Source: an uncultured Prevotellaceae bacterium
GTDB lineage: Bacteria > Bacteroidota > Bacteroidia > Bacteroidales > Bacteroidaceae
Length of the DNA stretch: 64,000 bases
Reading direction: 5' to 3'
NCBI GenBank assembly: GCA_949295905.1
Contig: CASFNA010000016.1
Coordinates: 91,385-155,384, forward strand
Positions 44,613 through 53,670 of this stretch are shown one piece after another. The first letter of the stretch is position 1. Each line of letters starts with the position of its first letter. The position numbers were made by a program, and so were the translations under genes. The notes beneath the pieces are model-generated. The model had not been told where the DNA came from. It made no database searches and worked only from the letters and a program-made list of their open reading frames with translations.

Positions 44613-44960
44613 ATGGCACTTAACACGGACAAGAACCTGAAACTGTATTACTCAATCAAGGAAGTGGCCGGGATGATAGGCGTCTCGGACAGCATGTTGC
44701 GCTTCTGGGAGAAGGAAATACCCATGCTGAAGCCCAAGACCACGGGCAACAACGTGCGCCAGTACACCGAGGCCGATATAGAGAACGTCAAGGCTGTGTA
44801 CAATCTTGTGAAGGTGCGCGGCTTCAAGCTGGCCGCCGCACGCAAGCTGCTGCGCGAGAACAAGCAGGGAGTTGACAACAACGCGCGCCTGATAGAGCGG
44901 TTGATTAAGGTGCGCGACGAGCTGAAAGAGATGAAGAAACACCTGGACTACCTGACGTAG
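44613..44960 (+). CDS. MerR-family regulator
   Basis: The 115-residue protein has the MerR winged helix YSIKEVAGMIGVSDSMLRFW, then LKPKTTGNNVRQYTEADIEN, and a C-terminal dimerising coiled coil (ARLIERLIKVRDELKEMKKH). It lacks an effector domain and metal-binding cysteines, so it may respond to no ligand. Bacteroidota have one conserved short MerR of this kind. It ends 60 nt before a MITE-like element. Confidence 0.9.
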   Translation: MALNTDKNLKLYYSIKEVAGMIGVSDSMLRFWEKEIPMLKPKTTGNNVRQYTEADIENVKAVYNLVKVRGFKLAAARKLLRENKQGVDNNARLIERLIKVRDELKEMKKHLDYLT

Positions 44961-45019
44961 CCTGACGACAACCGGCATCCCCCTTTGGCGATGTTGTCAA
45001 GACGAAGCACTAACAACAT

Positions 45020-45276
45020 ACGTGAGTTCGGTATAAGAAATAATCTTATAACAGACAACAACTTTCCTGTTTTTTGTGTTCCAAGCGGTCAGTTGGTAAC
45101 TGTCATTCCGCGCTCCGACGCGGAATCCAGTATAAAAAGCATAGAAATAACAAGGTAATTGCCACTGGATTCCGCGTCGGAGCGCGGAATGACAGTTACC
45201 AAACGACTGTTTGGAACGAGAAGACAAGTAGCTGTACCCTTGTTTGAAGGGTATATTCTTTATGCCGAACTCACGT
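45020..45276. mobile_element. MITE-like element M2, copy A
   Basis: The 257-bp element has terminal inverted repeats ACGTGAGTTCGGTATAA and TTATGCCGAACTCACGT. It is flanked by a perfect 9-bp direct repeat TAACAACAT (45011-45019, 45277-45285). The centre is a palindrome built of GGTAACTGTCATTCCGCGCT and its complement. It has no coding capacity and probably depends on a transposase elsewhere. Confidence 0.88.
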
Positions 45277-45295
45277 TAACAACATGGCTTGCTGC

Positions 45296-45416
45296 TTTGC
45301 AAAAGGCATCCGAATGCCATACAAAAGACGGTCAATCACACTTCAAAAGGCGGTTAATCACACATCAAAAGGCGGTCAACCGTAACCTCAAAGGCCATCT
45401 TTCGCACAGTGAAAGA
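45296..45416. repeat. Four-arm palindromic repeat, copy 13 (degenerate, extended)
   Basis: Five to six decayed arms with about 22-nt spacing: CAAAAGGCATCCG, CAAAAGACGGTCAATC, CAAAAGGCGGTTAATC, CAAAAGGCGGTCAACC, CAAAGGCCATCTTTC, GTGAAAG. Most have lost the second half-arm. Confidence 0.65.
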
Positions 45417-45482
45417 TTGAAAGATAAATCGCGGAAAAACAGCGGAGCATTGATTTAATTAAGTAAAACGAGCAGGTTTTCA

Positions 45483-45694
45483 CTGTCATCTGTCAGTTTC
45501 ATTCATAATGTTTTGACAGCAAGCCATTTAGAAACTGACAGACTGATGATTTTATCTGTCAGCCCTGTCAGCCGTTCGTTGTATTCCGGCGTTGTTTAGT
45601 CAAGACTGACACATGCTGACACTTCAACGTCGCGTCTGTCAGTCCGTAAGCTGTTGGTAATCAGGGAGAAACGCCCCAAACTGACAGATGACAG
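45483..45694. repeat. Cluster of CTGTCAG heptamers
   Basis: CTGTCAG or its complement occurs exactly six times (45490, 45535, 45556, 45565, 45636, 45681) and with one mismatch five more times within 212 bp, in both orientations. The density is iteron-like. Confidence 0.7.
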
Positions 45695-45738
45695 TTGTTT
45701 CGCCCTTAAACAAGCAACATTATATCTTCACCTGTTTT

Positions 45739-46044
45739 TTAATCTTCATTTAAGAGAGACTTAAAGAGTCCCTTTATTAAAGTCTTGTTTGATATTTTGA
45801 TTGGTTTGTCCATCGGGTATTTATTCCTGAAACCAAGTTCTAACAACCACAGAAATAACACACCCCCACTTAAAATCAAAAACGGAACGAAGAATGCCAA
45901 ACCTAACAAAGATATGGTTTCACCGTCAATACCGAAAATGCCCAAAATAGCCTTTATCGCCCAGATAAGCAGCAGGTATATTCCCATTGCAAAGGCAATC
46001 AGGCAGGCAATGACAATCTTTCCAAATGATACTTTTATTTTCAT
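45739..46044 (-). CDS. Small two-helix membrane protein in the AT-rich island
   Basis: The 101-residue protein has two strongly hydrophobic segments (IVIACLIAFAMGIYLLLIW and FFVPFLILSGGVLFLWLLEL) and a basic C-terminal tail. No family is recognised. Its codon use is markedly more AT-rich than the flanking core genes, which suggests horizontal acquisition. Confidence 0.6.
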   Translation of the reverse strand: MKIKVSFGKIVIACLIAFAMGIYLLLIWAIKAILGIFGIDGETISLLGLAFFVPFLILSGGVLFLWLLELGFRNKYPMDKPIKISNKTLIKGLFKSLLNED

Positions 46045-46293
46045 AATATGTTCTGGATTTTTGTCTATACTAATATTTTATTACGCCCGATTATCGTTCC
46101 CCCAACAACGAGTGACGTTCGTGACAATGGTTTTAATATTAATGTCATGCAGTATCCTTCTGATTGTCAGCAGCTTTCAATATGCTGTGACATTGTGATA
46201 GTAAAAGTAATAGCAAATTTTTATGACTTTGCGCTACCATTCGTATGCTGTTGCCAATTATTCTGAATGAAAAACATAATCATTGCAATGAAA

Positions 46294-47637
46294 TTACAAC
46301 ATTTTTAGAGCAATTGTTGCTGTTGGGTTCTGTGGGTCGATGGCAATCACTTTTTTGTAAAATGTTTTAGCCATTGCATTGTCTTTTTTTACTATATAAT
46401 AATGACCTAAATAAAGGTACGGTTCAACAAGGAGCTTGGGATTGTCTGCGTGTTCCGTTTGTACAATCTTTATATATTCGTCATAATATGGCTTTGCCAA
46501 ACCTTGTATTGTTTCCGGGTCTAATTGCGAATTGATACGTGCACGCCACATTATTGCGTAAAACTTATTTTGTGGCGATTGTATAGCTATGCGTTTATAA
46601 ATATCGTCGGCCTTGTTAAGAGCATCTTTCTTTTTGTTATTGAGTGAATTTATGCTTGAGGCATATTGAAAATATAGTTGGGCTAAACCATCAAGGTCTG
46701 GTATTGTTGGCTGCTCAACTTTCTTAAGATATTCTTCATAATATGTAAGACTGGTACTGAATTCACTTTTTGCTGCGTAAGCCTTAGACATTTGTATGCG
46801 AACATCATTGAGTTTTGGATTCATTTCTAATGCTTTTTTGAATACATTTATCGCATTGTCAAAAGAATTGTCGCCCATAAAAGCATAACCGTAATATTGA
46901 TAATCGAGAGCTGTAATTTTAGCACCATTTGATTGTCTAAAAAGTAAATCAGCATATTTTAAAGCATTCTTAAAATCCTTAAGGTCTGTGTAGTTATAAA
47001 ATGCAATACGGTTCATTGCTGCATTATGCGGATTCCGTTTCAGACCTTCCAAAGAAATATTAAGACTTCTTTGGGAGTTCCCCAACAGCAATTCTGCTGT
47101 AGCATACTCTGTTAAATAATTGTCATTTAGCCTACTTAAGTCAACTTTGTTGTAATATTCAACAGCTTTTTCTAATTTATTTTCCAAATAAAAAGAATGG
47201 GCATACTCTATATCTGAGATCGTGTTATTGCTGTTGTTTCCATAACCTTTTGTCTTATTTCTAATATCCTCTTTCGCTATTCTTCTCATTTGCGAGACAG
47301 CCGTTCCATACTCTTTAATAGCTGTATCAAGTGAATAATAATAGCTGCCATACAATGCCATATTGTCAATTCTTTTTATGCTGGCATCTTTAATCTCTGT
47401 TATTTGTTTTTCAGCCTCTTCTGACAAATCATAATTGGAAATAATATCTGAATATTCGTTACAGATAGCCGTTCTATATGACAATGCATCTTTGTGTTGC
47501 TCGTCTATTTTGTCAATAGCATACATAAACGCATCAAGGTTCTTTCTGATAGGTCTCCTCTGGGGAACATAATATTGTGCGAATGTATTGCAAGCACAAA
47601 TTACCAAAATCAATGTCGTAAAATAAATCTTTTTCAT
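46294..47637 (-). CDS. Secreted TPR-repeat protein
   Basis: The 447-residue protein has a signal peptide (MKKIYFTTLILVICACNTFA) and at least seven TPR-like helix pairs (SFYLENKLEKAVEYYNKVDL, YGYAFMGDNSFDNAINVFKK, GHYYIVKKDNAMAKTFYKKV). It is probably periplasmic or surface-facing and involved in protein-protein contacts. AT-rich coding sequence. It lies 13 nt downstream of the membrane-protein gene on the same strand, so the two likely form an operon. Confidence 0.8.
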   Translation of the reverse strand: MKKIYFTTLILVICACNTFAQYYVPQRRPIRKNLDAFMYAIDKIDEQHKDALSYRTAICNEYSDIISNYDLSEEAEKQITEIKDASIKRIDNMALYGSYYYSLDTAIKEYGTAVSQMRRIAKEDIRNKTKGYGNNSNNTISDIEYAHSFYLENKLEKAVEYYNKVDLSRLNDNYLTEYATAELLLGNSQRSLNISLEGLKRNPHNAAMNRIAFYNYTDLKDFKNALKYADLLFRQSNGAKITALDYQYYGYAFMGDNSFDNAINVFKKALEMNPKLNDVRIQMSKAYAAKSEFSTSLTYYEEYLKKVEQPTIPDLDGLAQLYFQYASSINSLNNKKKDALNKADDIYKRIAIQSPQNKFYAIMWRARINSQLDPETIQGLAKPYYDEYIKIVQTEHADNPKLLVEPYLYLGHYYIVKKDNAMAKTFYKKVIAIDPQNPTATIALKML

Positions 47638-47649
47638 AAATTTGCTATT

Positions 47650-48048
47650 TTATAATTCTTCATTTAGATACGAAATAATAATCCATGACAATTCAACGGC
47701 AAGAAAGACTGCAATAAAATTAATATACTCTAAACTACAATCATCAAATTGTTCCTCACAGCTAAAGACATATAAGACAAACCCTATGACTAATGAATAA
47801 ATTGCGCTAATAAAATACGCTGAAAAATCCATCTTTTTATCTTCGAAATAAGCACTCTTATAAAATCCCAAAAATTCAATAAAAGAAAATATGAATGTAT
47901 ATAAGCCCAATTCTATACTTGGAAAATTAAAATCCAACCCATCACGTTTTTTATCTCCTATGATGAATAAAAATACCGTTAGAAGTATAAATAACACCAA
48001 GCCTATAATTGCATCGTTGATGAACATTTTTTTGTTATAGGTTTCCAT
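47650..48048 (-). CDS. Four-helix membrane protein in the AT-rich island
   Basis: The start is taken as ATG 48048 (METYNKKMFINDAIIGLV); the longer frame to 48174 runs through a structured GC-rich segment. The 132-residue product has four hydrophobic helices and ends NEEL. No family is recognised. It is strongly AT-rich like its neighbours and may be co-transcribed with the TPR gene. Confidence 0.65.
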   Translation of the reverse strand: METYNKKMFINDAIIGLVLFILLTVFLFIIGDKKRDGLDFNFPSIELGLYTFIFSFIEFLGFYKSAYFEDKKMDFSAYFISAIYSLVIGFVLYVFSCEEQFDDCSLEYINFIAVFLAVELSWIIISYLNEEL

Positions 48049-48123
48049 AATTATTTTTTTATGTTCTTTACCAACTCCCAAGTAAAGAACAGTTATTATT
48101 AAGGTTGGTACATATACAAATAA

Positions 48124-48214
48124 GGCGTAGGAGCTGTACCGTCGACTCGTTCCGCATACCTTAGGCCTTCGCATTGCCCTCCATCGACAGAACGAGCAAC
48201 GCAGAGCCTACGCC
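48124..48214. other. GC-rich structured segment of unknown nature
   Basis: GGCGTAGGAGCT (48124-48135) pairs with AGCCTACGCC (48205-48214), and ACTCGTTC pairs with GAACGAG inside, so about 90 nt can fold into one long hairpin. It contrasts in composition with the AT-rich surroundings. A degenerate 5' region and a further TATGTATGCACTTCATATACAT hairpin follow. It could be a non-coding RNA or a repeat. From 48260 to 48676 I see no gene. Confidence 0.45.
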
Positions 48215-48676
48215 GATATGTATGCACTTCATATACATGATGAAGCACGGAGATACATATCATAAGTAGGCATCTACTGTTGCCTTGTTCTTGGCGATGG
48301 ATTGAAGTTGCGAAGTTCAGGTATGCCTCGAACAAAGCGTTGAGTAAACGCCTTTTTTCATATATAGCCGCAACGCCGAGCTTGCCTCTTTAGAGGCTCA
48401 ACCAGCAGATGCGACATGGCAAATATAGCGACTTTTGTCAATATCCGCAAATTTTCGGGATGAAAACTTGCAGATAAGTCTGTTACTTGCCGATTATGAA
48501 ACAGGCAACAGCAGATTTTTATCTCGAATTTTATGTGTTGTCATGATTGCTATTGTTTTTATGCAAAAATAACCAATCGGCTGTATCACTCCAAAATATT
48601 TTTCATGGCAAGCCTTGTCATGACATGTTAGCTTGCTTTTTCGGAATATTATTTTTATTTTCGCCGATTAATAATA

Positions 48677-49720
48677 ATGGTATATATCATGGCGTACAAA
48701 ATATTAAGAAAGAAAATCAGATTCACGACATTGGACTTTCTATCCACCAATGATGTGGTTTTCGTGGAGAATGGCTACAAACCTGCACTCAACAGGTGTA
48801 TCATTAAGAATTTAGGAAACATCAAGAAGATGTTTTACGAATATGAATTGAACTTTTACTATATGCCGTATCTTGACAAGGATATGGACGAAGTAATAGC
48901 TTACCGAGCCCCTTACTTGCAACCTGGGACTGTTAACAATAAGCGGTGGGCAAGCGATGCATTTCTTGACTATCTCGCAAAGCCGGAATTGCGCCACAAG
49001 TTGCCTCCATTCCTGATTACACAATACGCTGACAATATAGCCTACGCATATTTCTTCTCACCCGGCAGCGAAAGCGGCGTGATGCCTTGCTTCGAGGCTC
49101 TTCGTAATGAAATATACAGTGACATTTGGGAAGATATGGCTTCGCCGAGCATATACGAAGAACCTGACGGCGGACGGCTTACGGCGGATGAAAGTTTCAG
49201 CGACGACATTGAGAAGCTGATGGACGATGTGAAACGCAAAATTGAGTACCTTCGTTACAGCGGCGTAAGCCAGTGGGCATTAGAGCAACTTGTAAAACCG
49301 GAAATAAAATTGAGCAGACTTGTGGCAACCGATGATTACAGAATAATACTACCGGATTACAACAATATGGAAATTGTGATGCAGCCGCTTGTCAAGGCCG
49401 TTTACTTGTTGTTCTTACGACATGAAGAGGGTATCTTGTTTAAGCATCTGCCTGATTACCGCGATGAACTTTATCAGATATATAATAAAGTAAGAGTGTG
49501 CTCTGCGCCGCCTGTGGGCATGACTGATGAAAAAATACGCAACAGCATAAAACTTGTAACAGACCCGTTGTCTAATTCAATCAATGAGAAATGCGCACGT
49601 ATCCGCGAGGCGTTCATCTCGCGTTTTGACGACAGCATGGCGGTATACTACTATGTGACGGGGAGGCGTGGTGAACCAAAGCGCATCACACTGCCGAGAA
49701 ATATGATTGAACTTAAATGA
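48677..49720 (+). CDS. Conserved Bacteroidales protein of unknown function
   Basis: The 347-residue soluble protein starts MVYIMAYKILRKKIRFTTLD (ATG 48689 is an alternative start). A conserved-looking core is IVMQPLVKAVYLLFLRHEEG, then ILFKHLPDYRDELYQIYNKV, and the C-terminal third contains SNSINEKCARIREAFIS. I know of no assigned function. It marks the right border of the AT-rich island; its own composition is intermediate. Confidence 0.75.
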   Translation: MVYIMAYKILRKKIRFTTLDFLSTNDVVFVENGYKPALNRCIIKNLGNIKKMFYEYELNFYYMPYLDKDMDEVIAYRAPYLQPGTVNNKRWASDAFLDYLAKPELRHKLPPFLITQYADNIAYAYFFSPGSESGVMPCFEALRNEIYSDIWEDMASPSIYEEPDGGRLTADESFSDDIEKLMDDVKRKIEYLRYSGVSQWALEQLVKPEIKLSRLVATDDYRIILPDYNNMEIVMQPLVKAVYLLFLRHEEGILFKHLPDYRDELYQIYNKVRVCSAPPVGMTDEKIRNSIKLVTDPLSNSINEKCARIREAFISRFDDSMAVYYYVTGRRGEPKRITLPRNMIELK

Positions 49721-49729
49721 TGACCGCTT

Positions 49730-50143
49730 TCATTCCCCAATTACGGTGGCGACGATGCGCCGCGAGCCGCCGTAATGGCGGTACTCGCAGAGGTAAACGC
49801 CCTGCCATGTGCCGAGGTTGAGGCGGCGGTTGGTAATGGGGATGGTGAGGCTTACGCCTGAAAGGGTTGACTTGGCGTGTGCGGGCATGTCGTCGTCGCC
49901 TTCGAGGGTGTGGGTGAAGAATGGTTGGCGTTCGGGCACGATGCGGTTGAAGATGCCCTCCATGTCGGTGCGCACGTCGGGGTCGGCGTTCTCGTTGATG
50001 GTAAGTCCGCAGCTGGTGTGCTTCACAAAGAGGTTGAGCAGCCCAGTTTTAGGCAACGTAGGCAGCTGGCTGACGATTTCATCGGTGACGAGGTGGAAGC
50101 CGCGGCGGCGCGGCTTGAGCGTTATTTCTACTTGTGCAATCAT
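49730..50143 (-). CDS. YjbQ/UPF0047 family protein
   Basis: The 137-residue protein has the family signature FVKHTSCGLTINENADPDVR, then THTLEGDDDMPAHAKSTLSG and LNLGTWQGVYLCEYRHYGGS. The conserved His and Glu residues form a small active site. Members show weak thiamine-phosphate synthase activity, but the true role is unknown. It is convergent with the preceding gene, with only 9 nt between the stops. Confidence 0.93.
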   Translation of the reverse strand: MIAQVEITLKPRRRGFHLVTDEIVSQLPTLPKTGLLNLFVKHTSCGLTINENADPDVRTDMEGIFNRIVPERQPFFTHTLEGDDDMPAHAKSTLSGVSLTIPITNRRLNLGTWQGVYLCEYRHYGGSRRIVATVIGE

Positions 50144-50153
50144 GTTTTTATAG

Positions 50154-50242
50154 TTAAGAATTAAGAGTTAAGAAGTAAGAAAATATGTATTGTTGGCAAT
50201 TTTCAAAGCATATTTTCTTACTTCTTAACTCTTAATTCTTAA
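50154..50242. repeat. 34-bp perfect hairpin of TTAAGAA words
   Basis: 50154-50187 pairs exactly with 50209-50242 over a 21-nt loop. It lies between the pectinesterase and yjbQ genes, which share the minus strand, and slightly overlaps the stop codon of the former. Confidence 0.9.
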
Positions 50243-51213
50243 TTTAACATTGTCGGTTTCCAGTCCTTTAATACGTTTTCGAGCGTTACTTGGGCGGCTT
50301 CTTTCTTTGTAAGCTGTTTGCTCCAAGATACCCTCTCCGAAGTCTTTGCGCCGTCGCCGGTGTTGTTGTACTCACGGTAACGGGCGGTCTGCTCGTTCTT
50401 CGGGTTCTTCCAGTTGTGCCAGCCAGCCGGTACTATGTGGTCGCCAAGGTCGCAGTTCATGAACAGGGTGTAGGCGTATGGCCGCCACGGACGGCCGAGA
50501 TAAACCTTGGTTATGCCGGGCGCGGCGGTCAGGCGGCAGCGGTTGAACACGTAGCCGAACTGTACGTCCTGCGGTGTCGAGGCCGCCGTGACGTATGAGT
50601 TGGCCTTGCTGTGTATTGTGCAGCCTTCGAACCATGCGGTTGACGGGCCGAAAATGAAGTCTGTCGTGCCCTCGATGTAGCAGTCTTTGAAGTAAAGGCG
50701 CGTGCCTCCTACGCCGGTGTAGACGGTGTCCTGGTTGCCTAGCAGGCGGCAGCCGATGAACGTTATGCGGTCGCCCTCGGTGTGTATGGCTACGGCCTGA
50801 CCCAGTTTTGCGGCGTTGTTCTCTATTGTTATGTTCTTGAACGTAATGTCGCTGCCCTCCACTTTTACGGTGTATGTGCGGAAAGTGCCCATCGGCTTGT
50901 TTGTCTCGGGCAGGCGGATATTGGCGTGGTCGTCGTAGGTTATTATGGTGTTGTCGGCGTTTTCGCCGCAAATCTCTATGTTGGTGAGCCACGACGGGAT
51001 GACGAGTTTCTCCTTGTAAACTCCGTTCTTTACGTAGATTACCTTGTGGTATTCCATGAACGCGCGGCATACCTCAACGGCTTCGGCCACGGTACGGAAC
51101 TGCCCCGTGCCGTCGCGCGCGACGAACAGGGTGTCGGGATTGTCGTATTTGCCTGCTGCATAGGCCGTTGCGGTGCATAGCACGGCCAAGATGGAGATGA
51201 AAAGTTTTTTCAT
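50239..51213 (-). CDS. Pectinesterase (carbohydrate esterase family 8)
   Basis: The 324-residue beta-helix enzyme has a signal peptide (KKLFISILAVLCTATAYA). CE8 motifs are present: GQAVAIHTEGDRITFIGCRL, LGNQDTVYTG with the catalytic Asp, CYIEGTTDFIFGPSTAWFEG with the second Asp, and VYLGRPWRPYAYTLFMNCDL with the substrate Arg. It removes methyl esters from pectin in the periplasm or outside the cell. It stands outside any visible polysaccharide utilisation locus. Confidence 0.95.
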   Translation of the reverse strand: MKKLFISILAVLCTATAYAAGKYDNPDTLFVARDGTGQFRTVAEAVEVCRAFMEYHKVIYVKNGVYKEKLVIPSWLTNIEICGENADNTIITYDDHANIRLPETNKPMGTFRTYTVKVEGSDITFKNITIENNAAKLGQAVAIHTEGDRITFIGCRLLGNQDTVYTGVGGTRLYFKDCYIEGTTDFIFGPSTAWFEGCTIHSKANSYVTAASTPQDVQFGYVFNRCRLTAAPGITKVYLGRPWRPYAYTLFMNCDLGDHIVPAGWHNWKNPKNEQTARYREYNNTGDGAKTSERVSWSKQLTKKEAAQVTLENVLKDWKPTMLN

Positions 51214-51341
51214 TTTATTGATTGGTTTTAGTATTGTTATGGGGTAAAAAGGGGAACTGTGAGATTAGAGCGACTGGGATATAAGGGAAAAAGGGTAAGT
51301 TGACTTACTCCTTTTCTCCTTTCTCTTTCCATGTTTCAAAA

Positions 51342-53612
51342 TCAAACTATCTGCACAACTTCTTGCAGTCCGTTGATTTTTTTTAGTTTCTCAATGATGG
51401 CTTTAACGTCGTCGCGGTCGTGTATGCGCAACTCCAGCGAACCGTCGAAGATGCCTTCTTCGCACGAAATGGTGATTTTGTGGATATTGACGTTCAGCTC
51501 TTCGGATATTACTTGTGTCACTTCGTTGAGTATGCCTATGCGGTCGGTACCCTTGATTTCAATCATCGCGTCGAAGAACAGTTGCTTGTGCATGTCCCAC
51601 TTGGCGTCGAGAATGCGGTTTCCGTAGCTTGATTTCAGCTTTGCCGCAACGGGGCATGAACGCTTGTGTATTTCTATGCGGTTCTTGCCGTCGATGAAGC
51701 CGAGCGCGTCGTCGCCGGGTATTGGATGGCAGCACTGTGGAAATATGAACTGCCCAATATTCTCGTCGGTGATATAGATTGGTTTTTTGCGGTTGAAGCC
51801 TTCTTTTACTATGAAATAGTCAGGCTTTTTCTCTCCTTGTATCTTTTTCTTTTTGCCCACGAACGGTACGAACTTGCGCAGGTTGCCTGCCAGGTTCTGT
51901 TTTTTCTTCTTGCCCGTTATTTCGTCGATGTCCTTGTCGCCGAGTATTATGGTCTTGTCGCCCAAGGCCTTGAACAGCGTTTCAGGTTTCTGCACGTCGT
52001 GGAAGTCGCACAGTTTGTCTATGATTGACGAATTCGGTTCGAGCGAGTGCTTTTTCAGGAATTCCGTTAAAACCTCTTCGCCTTTCTTCTGTATTTCTTT
52101 CGCATTGCGCCTTAGTATGGCTTGTATCTTAGCCTTGGCCTTGGCCGTGGAAGCAAAGTTTATCCATGACGGCTGTACGTGTTGCGAGTTGGAAGTAAGT
52201 ATTTCCACCTGGTCGCCGCTCTGAAGCTTGTGGCTTAGCGGCACAAGCTTGTGGTTTACTTTTGCTCCGATGCAGTGGCTGCCAAGGAATGTGTGGATTT
52301 GGAAGGCGAAGTCCAAGGCGGTGCATCCTGCCGGCATGGTCTTTATTTCACCTTTTGGTGTGAATACAAATATTTCCGACGCGAATAGGTTTAGTTTGAT
52401 TGCGTCGAGAAAGTCCATGGCGTCAGGCTGCGGGTCGTCAAGTATTTCCTTAATGGTGCGCAGCCAGTTGTTGAGCTCGCCGTCGTCTTCGGCAATTTCT
52501 TCACCCTCCTTGTATTTCCAATGGGCGGCAAAGCCCTGCTCTGCGATTTCGTCCATGCGGTCAGAACGGATTTGTACCTCAATCCAGCGGCCTTGTTTGC
52601 TCATAAGCGTTACGTGCAGTGCCTGGTAGCCGTTGGCCTTAGGATGGTTGACCCAGTCGCGCAGGCGGTCGGGATGCGACTTGTATATCTGGCTGATTGC
52701 GACGTATATGTTGAAGCATTCGTTCACTTCTTCTTCCCGTTTCTTTGGCTTGAAGATTATGCGTACGGCAAGTATGTCGTATATTTGGTCGAAGGTGACA
52801 TGCTTGTTCTGCATCTTGTTCCAAATGGAATAAGGGCTTTTCACGCGCGCCTTTATCTGGTATTCAAGCCCCATCTTGTCGAGCGCTTCGCGTATAGGTG
52901 CCGTAAACTCGGCGAAAAGGCTGTCGCGCGATGCCTGAGTGTCGGCAAGCTGGTCTTCTATCAGTTTGTACTCTTCTGGATGTTCGAACTTGAAGCTAAG
53001 GTTTTCAAGCTCGGTCTTTATTTTGTTAAGTCCAAGCCTGTTGGCAAGCGGTGCGTATATGTATAATGTCTCTCCTGCAATCTTGTACTGCTTGTTGGCA
53101 GGCTGGCTGTCAAGCGTGCGCATGTTGTGCAGGCGGTCGCATATTTTTATCAGTATGACACGTATGTCGTCGCTCATGGTGAGCAGCAGCTTCTTGAAGT
53201 TTTCGGCTTGGGCTGATGCCTGTTCGCCGAAGATTCCGCCTGATATTTTAGTCAGTCCGTCTACAATCTGGGCTATTTTGTGGCCGAAGATGTTTTCCAT
53301 GTCTTCCACGGTGTAGTCGGTATCTTCGACAACATCGTGCAGCAATGCGGCACTGATACTTGTCGAGCCTAACCCCATCTCAGAGCACGCTATCTGGGCT
53401 ACGGCTATGGGGTGCATGATGTATGGTTCGCCCGACAGGCGGCGCACGCCCTTATGCGCCTGTTTTGCAAAGTTGAACGCCTTTGTAATCAGGTCTACTT
53501 TCTTGCGGTGGCGTGTTGACAGATAACTGTCAAGCAGGTGTTGGAACGCATCGTTCACCAGTTTCTCTTCCGCTTCGGCTCTTGCTTTGTCTATGCTGTT
53601 TTGCTCTTCCAT
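51342..53612 (-). CDS. rel: (p)ppGpp synthetase/hydrolase (RelA/SpoT family)
   Basis: The 756-residue protein has all domains of a bifunctional enzyme: an HD hydrolase with AALLHDVVEDTDYTVEDM, a synthetase domain with RVKSPYSIWNKMQNKHVTFD and QALHVTLMSKQGRWIEVQIR, a TGS domain beginning IFVFTPKGEIKTMPAGCTAL, a helical/CC-type region, and a C-terminal ACT domain with IDGKNRIEIHKRSCPVA upstream. It controls the stringent response. It is the last gene of the parA-parB-DUF5683-mltD-rel cluster. Confidence 0.96.
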   Translation of the reverse strand: MEEQNSIDKARAEAEEKLVNDAFQHLLDSYLSTRHRKKVDLITKAFNFAKQAHKGVRRLSGEPYIMHPIAVAQIACSEMGLGSTSISAALLHDVVEDTDYTVEDMENIFGHKIAQIVDGLTKISGGIFGEQASAQAENFKKLLLTMSDDIRVILIKICDRLHNMRTLDSQPANKQYKIAGETLYIYAPLANRLGLNKIKTELENLSFKFEHPEEYKLIEDQLADTQASRDSLFAEFTAPIREALDKMGLEYQIKARVKSPYSIWNKMQNKHVTFDQIYDILAVRIIFKPKKREEEVNECFNIYVAISQIYKSHPDRLRDWVNHPKANGYQALHVTLMSKQGRWIEVQIRSDRMDEIAEQGFAAHWKYKEGEEIAEDDGELNNWLRTIKEILDDPQPDAMDFLDAIKLNLFASEIFVFTPKGEIKTMPAGCTALDFAFQIHTFLGSHCIGAKVNHKLVPLSHKLQSGDQVEILTSNSQHVQPSWINFASTAKAKAKIQAILRRNAKEIQKKGEEVLTEFLKKHSLEPNSSIIDKLCDFHDVQKPETLFKALGDKTIILGDKDIDEITGKKKKQNLAGNLRKFVPFVGKKKKIQGEKKPDYFIVKEGFNRKKPIYITDENIGQFIFPQCCHPIPGDDALGFIDGKNRIEIHKRSCPVAAKLKSSYGNRILDAKWDMHKQLFFDAMIEIKGTDRIGILNEVTQVISEELNVNIHKITISCEEGIFDGSLELRIHDRDDVKAIIEKLKKINGLQEVVQIV

Positions 53613-53670
53613 GACCGTGTGTTTCTAAAGATATTATATAAATAAGGTGTATATGTGCCGGTAAGGGTTT

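Noticed and set aside
48049-48174. N-terminal extension of the four-helix membrane protein and a 78-codon frame over the same stretch
   Set aside because: Both would be translated from the structured GC-rich block, and composition differs sharply from the AT-rich island genes; the ATG at 48048 gives a natural start.
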